Assembly: GCA_029959085.1 (NCBI GenBank)
Contig: JARWIR010000008.1
Location: 20,632,001 to 20,696,000, forward strand
DNA from: Nemophila menziesii
Lineage: Eukaryota > Streptophyta > Magnoliopsida > Boraginales > Hydrophyllaceae
Length of the DNA: 64,000 nucleotides
Direction: 5' to 3'
Shown: positions 58,908 through 64,000 of the stretch, piece by piece
How the letters are laid out: the number at the start of each line of letters is the position of its first letter
Numbering within the stretch: the first letter of the stretch is position 1
Translations under genes and position numbers: made by a program
The notes under the pieces: generated by a model
Told to the model about the DNA's origin: nothing
Databases searched by the model: none
The model's input: the letters and a program-made list of their open reading frames with translations, nothing else

Positions 58908-61900
58908 CTAATCATTCTCATTTTCTGAGTCCTCCTCATCATTACTATCATGATTTATCCCATGATTAAGCTCATGTAATGGTATGTCTAGTGTAGTTCC
59001 CGGAACACCTTCCCTTAACCACTCAAAATCGTCATCAACTATGTGATTCGTGTTGAACGTATACTCTATCCTTTCACATTCTGTATCTTGGTAATCATCA
59101 CCATCTTCTGAATCCATTAGATCCTTAGAAATAACCCTTATTGCATAGTGCCAATCTACATTAGTGGGATCTTGTACATAAAAGCACTGAGATACTTGAA
59201 ATGCAAGTACAAAAGGATCATCTGTAAAGCAAAACTTCTTTTGATTGACACGCACGAGACCGTGGATATCATCTTCTACTAGAAACCATTTACATTTGAA
59301 AAGCACTGTTTTAAAGTGACCATAGTAATCAATCTCAATGATCTCTTGTATCGATCCATAATATCTAACATTCCCCGTGATTGGATTTTGATCCCTAGAA
59401 CTAGCAAAACTAGACGTCGCCGCTGTTAAAGTAACTCCATTGTTCTGAGTTGTACACTTAGCATCTCGTTGCATGGTATTATACCTAAAACCATTTATCA
59501 TATATCCTTTGTACCTTTTCGCCACAAAATTAGGACCCGTGGATAAAACTTTAACTTTTTCAGGAACATCTTGATTCAATACACGACTTTCAAACCATTG
59601 GCAAAAATCTTGACTGTGACTTTGAGCTTTAGACCATCTTTTTCTTTTAGATTGTTTGTTAATGATATCCTCATGTTCACTACATTATAAATTTAAAATA
59701 TAAATATATGTTAGTAACATATTATAAATAAATACATCAACGAAGTAAATTGTACATTTAGTACCGTATATAATCTTGAACTTCATCATAGTTGAACAAT
59801 ACGTATCGATGTGCTTTAATCCATATTGACAACTCAAGCGAGATGCATTTACCTTTCTTTCCTTTCTTTCCCCCCAAAGGGTGTCCCACATTAGGTAAAA
59901 GAGAAGGGGTTCCTCCGTCAACAATGCCTTGAACCGAATTGCGAGAAACTCTATTTATCTTCGTCTTGACATGATCCGATAAATATCTTGAACAAAAAGT
60001 TAAACATTCTTCAGCTAAATAACCTTCAGCAATTGATCCTTCTGGACGGCTTCTATTGCGAACATATGACTTTAATTTACACAAATATCTCTCTATAGGA
60101 TACATCCAACGAAACATAACAGGCCCTCCCATTCTAACTTCATTCACTAAATGAATTGATAAATGCACCATGATATCAAAGAAGCTAGGCGGAAATATCC
60201 TCTCTAGTTGGCAAAGTGTTTCAGTAATCTCATTTTGTAATGATTCGAGGTCATCCAAGTGAATGACTTTGCTACATAAATTCCAATAGAATGCACCCAA
60301 CCTCATTAACGGAATAATTACTTCACTGGGTAATGTTCTTCTTATTGCAACTTGGAGCAAGTAATGCAATATAAAATGGGCATCATGGCTCTTATAACCT
60401 GAAATCTTTTTATCATCGACTTGTACACACTTGGAAATATTTGATGCATAACCATCTGGAAGTTTTACACTTTTTAATATAGTACAGAACATAGTTTTTT
60501 CCTGTGAGGTCATTGAAAAGCATGCTTTTGGAAGAACTGTTCGCCGACGATCTGTTGATTCTGTAGGATGAAGATTGCTTCTTATCCCTAAATCTCTCAA
60601 ATCAAGCCGAGCCTTTGCATGGTCTTTTGTTTTACATGGGATATCCAGCAATGTTCCAAGGATATTATCACATATATTTTTTTCTATATGCATCACATCC
60701 AGATTGTGCGGAGATAAGATATATTTCCAGTATGGTAACTCATAAAAGATAGACTTTTTTTTCAATGGATTGTTAATGATTCCCTTCGTCTTTTTTGTTT
60801 TTCCAAATACATTTTCAAATCCATCAAGACATTCTAACATTTCACTACCTGTTAATAAAGGAGGTTCCGTTCGAAGTTCAACGTCTCCATTAAAAGATTT
60901 TTTATCACGTCTCCATCGATGATCTTTATTCAACCACCTACGATGACACATGTAACAATGTTTATGGCTGTGTTTTAAGTATAAAGAACATGTCTCATAC
61001 TTACAACAAGGACATGCTAATTTTCCCTTAGTACTCCACCCTAACAACATGGCTAATCCAGGAAAATCGCTAATTGTCCCTAATACAACAACACGCATCT
61101 TGAATGTTTGGTTACTTGAGGCATCATAAGTATCAACCCCTGGAAGCCATAACTCATTTAATTCATCAATGACTGGTTGTAAGAAAACATCAATATCATT
61201 ACCCGGAGAACGAGGGCCAGGAATTATTAAAGACAGAAGAAGATATTCAGGCTTCATGCATAATTCTGGAGGTAAGTTGTAAATAGTTAGAACAACTGGC
61301 CACGTACTATGAGGTTGATACATTGTCCTAAAAGGGTTGAATCCATCTGATGCAAGTCCCAGTCTTACATTTCTTGCTTCAGATGAAAAATCAGTAAATT
61401 GATTATCAAATGATCTCTATGTCTCTCTATCACAGGGGTGCTTCAATTTTCCATCTGTAGAATGATTATCCTTATGCCATCTCATTAAACTCGATGTCTT
61501 TGAACACATGAACAACCTTTGAAGTCTTGGGATTAAAGGAAAGTGCCATAATACCTTAGCTGGTACTTCACAAGTATTTAATTCTTCATCCTCTTCACAT
61601 TGTTTATCTTCTTTTAATTTCCACCTAGAGGTTCCACACACATGACACGATGTTTTGTCCTTGTATTCTTTCCGATAAAGCATACAATCATTTGGGCAGG
61701 CATCAATTTTATTATAATGAAGCCCTAAATCTTTTACCATCTTCTTTGCTTGATAAAAGGACTCTGGAATTTTTAAACTAGGAACGGCCTCCTTCAATAG
61801 CTCAAGAAGAGAAGTAAATGAATTATTACTCCATCCATGAAGACATTTCAAATGATATAACCGAATTGTAAAAGAAAGTGTAGAGAAATTTTTGCAATCA

Positions 61901-63092
61901 GGATATAAATCTTGTTGAGACTCTTCGACTAATTTGTAGAATTTCTTCGCTTCAGCATTAGGCCCTTCGTCCAGGGGCGGATCCTTAGTGGGACCAGGGG
62001 GGGCTCAAGCCCCCCCTGAACTCGTAAATTTTATGATACGTAAATGTAATTTTGTCTCGAAAAATAATTAGTTTCCTCTGAACGTTTATGTATAACATGC
62101 ATGCTCTAAAAAACACATAAGTAATTGTGGCTTAGTGGTTTAGTATCTTTACATAGTAGCATTTAGAAAGGAGGTTAGGTGTTCGAATCTTAGCATTTGT
62201 TTTATCTTTTTTCCAAATCTTATATTTTAGTTTTTAACGAAAAAAATTCTTATTTTTTAAAATACTAGATTAAAGTTATAATTTTGTTAATTTTCATAAA
62301 ATCGACTTATTAAATATTGCAATTTTTGTATACGAATACGTGTCTCTATTTTGAATTTGAGGGTAATAATACTTAATAATTTATTATTTTCATTACTTCA
62401 ATATTTAATTTTTGTAGATAATTTATTCATCATATTTATTAATTAGAATATTAATATAACATATAGTATATTAATATAATACTAACGATACTATATAAAT
62501 TAAGTGTAATGGTGTTGATTTGTATATTTTTTGGATAAAATGCTAACTGCTAAGTTTATCAACTAAAGAGAGGAGAAACATGATAGTGTTAAATTCTTAT
62601 ATTTGCATTTTTACACTGGTAGTTATATATTTATGTATCATATTTTTACCTTAGAAATTAAAAAAAAAATAACTCCGAACTTCTATATATTTCAAGCCCC
62701 CCCTCAATTTAGTGTCTGGATCCGCCACTGCCTTCGTCAATCCTTTCTCCATCTATTTTTGAGAATCCTCTATAGGTATCATTCAACATTCCATCTATAT
62801 CATCATTCCTTTTAGTTGTTTTAGAACCAGCAAAATTCTCTATGTAATTCACTGTCTCATCTTCTCCATGCCAAACCCATGTAGATGTACTGTATTCTTT
62901 CCTGATTCCCCAAGTAATTACATGGTCATAGACTTCTTCTCTAGTATACCAATAACGATTAAAACATTTGTGACAAGGGCAAAGAATTTGGTTATCTACC
63001 GCTACTCTTTCGAAAGAGTGATCCAAAAAATAATTAAAACCATTAATGTACTCATCACTTTCTCTTGCAAAATTAATCCAACTTTTATCCAT
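58908..63092 (-). pseudogene. CACTA TNP2 transposase, interrupted
   Basis: The start is MDKSWINFARESDEY at 63092, in a transposase-associated domain (CPCHKCFN). The frame is cut at 62731 by a 759-bp hAT-like insertion and resumes at 61963. The TNP2 domain (CPNDCMLYRKEY, CHVCGTSRW, FPGLAMLLGWSTKGKLACPCC, NLDVMHIEKNICDN) runs to about 60500. A DUF4218 region (HLSIHLVNEVRMGGPVMFRW, near 60150) follows. A splice at 59761 (TATACG|GTAC) and 59682 (GTAG|TGAAC) leads to a DUF4216 region (NVRYYGSIQEIIEIDY, VLFKCKWF) and an acidic end at 58908. A TAG stop at 61419-61417 interrupts the TNP2 frame. Non-functional as it stands. Confidence 0.88.
61972..62730. mobile_element. 759-bp non-autonomous hAT-like element
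   Basis: The ends are CAGGGGCGGATCC and GGATCCGCCACTG (inverted CAGTGGCGGATCC). A perfect 8-bp duplication, CCTTCGTC, lies at 61964-61971 and 62731-62738. Inner CCCCCC/GGGGGG runs lie close to both ends. It is inserted in the coding part of the CACTA transposase. A degraded relative forms the nest at 1970-5359. Confidence 0.92.
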
Positions 63093-63600
63093 TATAAAAA
63101 ATATACGGATACATGAAAGATAAATAATGATAGATATTTATTAGAGCAAATAAGGAAGAATACTACAGTTGTCAAAATACTGAAAAACAATTTTTTTTTT
63201 ATCGGCCAAATTAAATCCTTTCTGTTTTTTAGAACTGAAATTAGACCAACATTTGTATTATTAATCAACACAAACATTTCAAATCTGCACAAAATTTACC
63301 CAAAAAGATTGCATTACACACTTTTTATCATCCATTCTCCTAATGTTTTGAACGATCTTGTAGATTTTAATTAAAAAAATCTTATATAATTAGACCCATT
63401 AAAATTTTACCCAAAATTAAACTCTAGACCCATTCACGTAAGTGATTATAGAACAAATAAGCATTTAAACATACAAACAAACAACAATGACCAAAAAATA
63501 TACAATAAAATCAATAAAAATTAAAGTAATCACAATTTTTTTATCAGTATGGTAAAATAGATAGACATACCTACTCGTATGAATTGTAGTGAACAATTAA
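63093..63600 (-). promoter_or_regulatory. CACTA 5' leader region
   Basis: AT-rich sequence upstream of the transposase start. No clear TATA box or terminal repeat is recognised. Confidence 0.3.
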
Positions 63601-63659
63601 CTTGCTGTAGCAGCCACTATTTTGATTGTTTTAGAGAGTAAATGAAAAATAACTTGATT

Positions 63660-63925
63660 CGTTAATGATGTATTTAGAGTAAAGTAATAGAAAAGGTAAA
63701 GAGTTAATTAAGGGTGTATTATTGTTGAGAAAGGGAAAAAAAGTGTACGAAAAGAAAGTAGTGGGAAAACTCTGGTTATTGCCGCCAATTTGATAGTGTA
63801 TTTAGAGTAAAATATTAGAAAAGGTAAAAATTTAATTAAGGATACAGAATTATTGCGGGAAAAGGAAAAAAAAGTGTGGGAAAAAAGTGGGAAAAAGGGA
63901 AAATCTCACACTTTGAAAAACTCAA
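63660..63925. repeat. Two tandem copies, about 125 bp each
   Basis: GTATTTAGAGTAAA starts near 63669 and again near 63798. Each is followed by AGAAAAGGTAAA, TTAATTAAGG and a run of GGGAAAA/AAAGTG motifs. It lies upstream of the transposase start. Confidence 0.7.
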
Positions 63926-64000
63926 TTTTTTTTGTTCAATAGGGAAAAACTCAATAGGAAATTGGAAAAAGAAATTAAATAAGGTGGCTTTTCAAAAAAA

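Larger units (their letters stand above)
54888..64000 (-). mobile_element. CACTA (En/Spm) transposon, one end in window
   Basis: The 3' end of the element, CACTACCACAATTTGAC, lies at 54888. Subterminal repeats, a TnpA-like gene and a TNP2 transposase follow on the minus strand, the usual gene pair of plant CACTA elements. The other terminus (GGTAGTG with matching flank CTA) is not seen before 64000, so the element probably continues past the window. A hAT-like element (61972-62730) and an in-frame stop disable the transposase. Confidence 0.88.

Noticed and set aside
63586..63594. TTGTAGTGA as the second CACTA terminus
   Set aside because: It lacks the expected GGTAGTG and preceding CAAATTGT sequence, and the flank does not match CTA. 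The similar AATTTGATAGTG near 63787 also fails the flank test.
1..64000. tRNA, rRNA, CRISPR or a bacterial-type defence operon
   Set aside because: No clover-leaf, rRNA core or spacer-repeat pattern was seen. All coding signals are plant nuclear genes or transposons.

Overview
This is a plant nuclear window, most likely from a eudicot. It is AT-rich and holds intron-containing housekeeping genes with GT-AG splice sites, a plant-only thionin-like gene, and plant-type Copia, LINE, CACTA, MULE, hAT and Stowaway elements. I see no rRNA, tRNA or CRISPR array. No species marker allows a closer assignment.

Four host genes are supported. (1) A two-exon thionin-like cysteine-rich secreted peptide lies at 5867-6326 (+). 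(2) A NUP50-like nucleoporin with a Ran-binding domain lies at 14304-15398 (-), with a 5'UTR intron. (3) A UDP-galactose/UDP-glucose transporter (UTR1/UTR3 type) lies at 23031-25305 (-), in six exons that splice to an intact 329-residue frame. (4) A coatomer beta-prime subunit lies at 28762-33916 (-), in 24 coding exons that splice to an intact 915-residue frame. Genes 3 and 4 share the secretory pathway (ER/Golgi nucleotide-sugar supply and COPI coats) and gene 2 serves nuclear transport. Nothing suggests they act as a unit.

The rest is mostly transposon. 1-5.4 kb: an LTR-like repeat, then a nest in which a MULE carrying a 63-bp minisatellite, a 191-bp MULE-type MITE and a Stowaway MITE sit inside an internally duplicated hAT-like element. 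7.2-7.7 kb: a hAT MITE. 9.0-10.4 kb: a CCA-rich block and an array of paired short palindromes. 10.4-13.9 kb: two complementary LINE fragments in swapped order. 16.7-20.2 kb: a 3'-truncated Copia element. 21.9-22.5 kb: a LINE RNase H tail. Intron 1 of the transporter holds an antisense ARIADNE ubiquitin-ligase pseudogene. 34.4-36.1 and 40.4-41.9 kb: two related low-complexity elements that flank a MULE transposase pseudogene. 41.9-44.3 kb: a 2.4-kb inverted repeat that contains smaller palindromes. 46.0-47.4 kb: two adjacent hAT MITEs. 47.8-52.0 kb: two more LTR-like repeats. 53.4-54.7 kb: a LINE 3' end. 54.9 kb to the window end: a CACTA element whose transposase is broken by a hAT insertion and a stop codon.

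I found no defence-like or operon-like new system. The sequences most worth a second look are the repeats that fit no simple class: the paired palindromes at 9.6-10.35 kb, the nested inverted repeat at 41.9-44.3 kb, and the MITE family with 9-bp target duplications.
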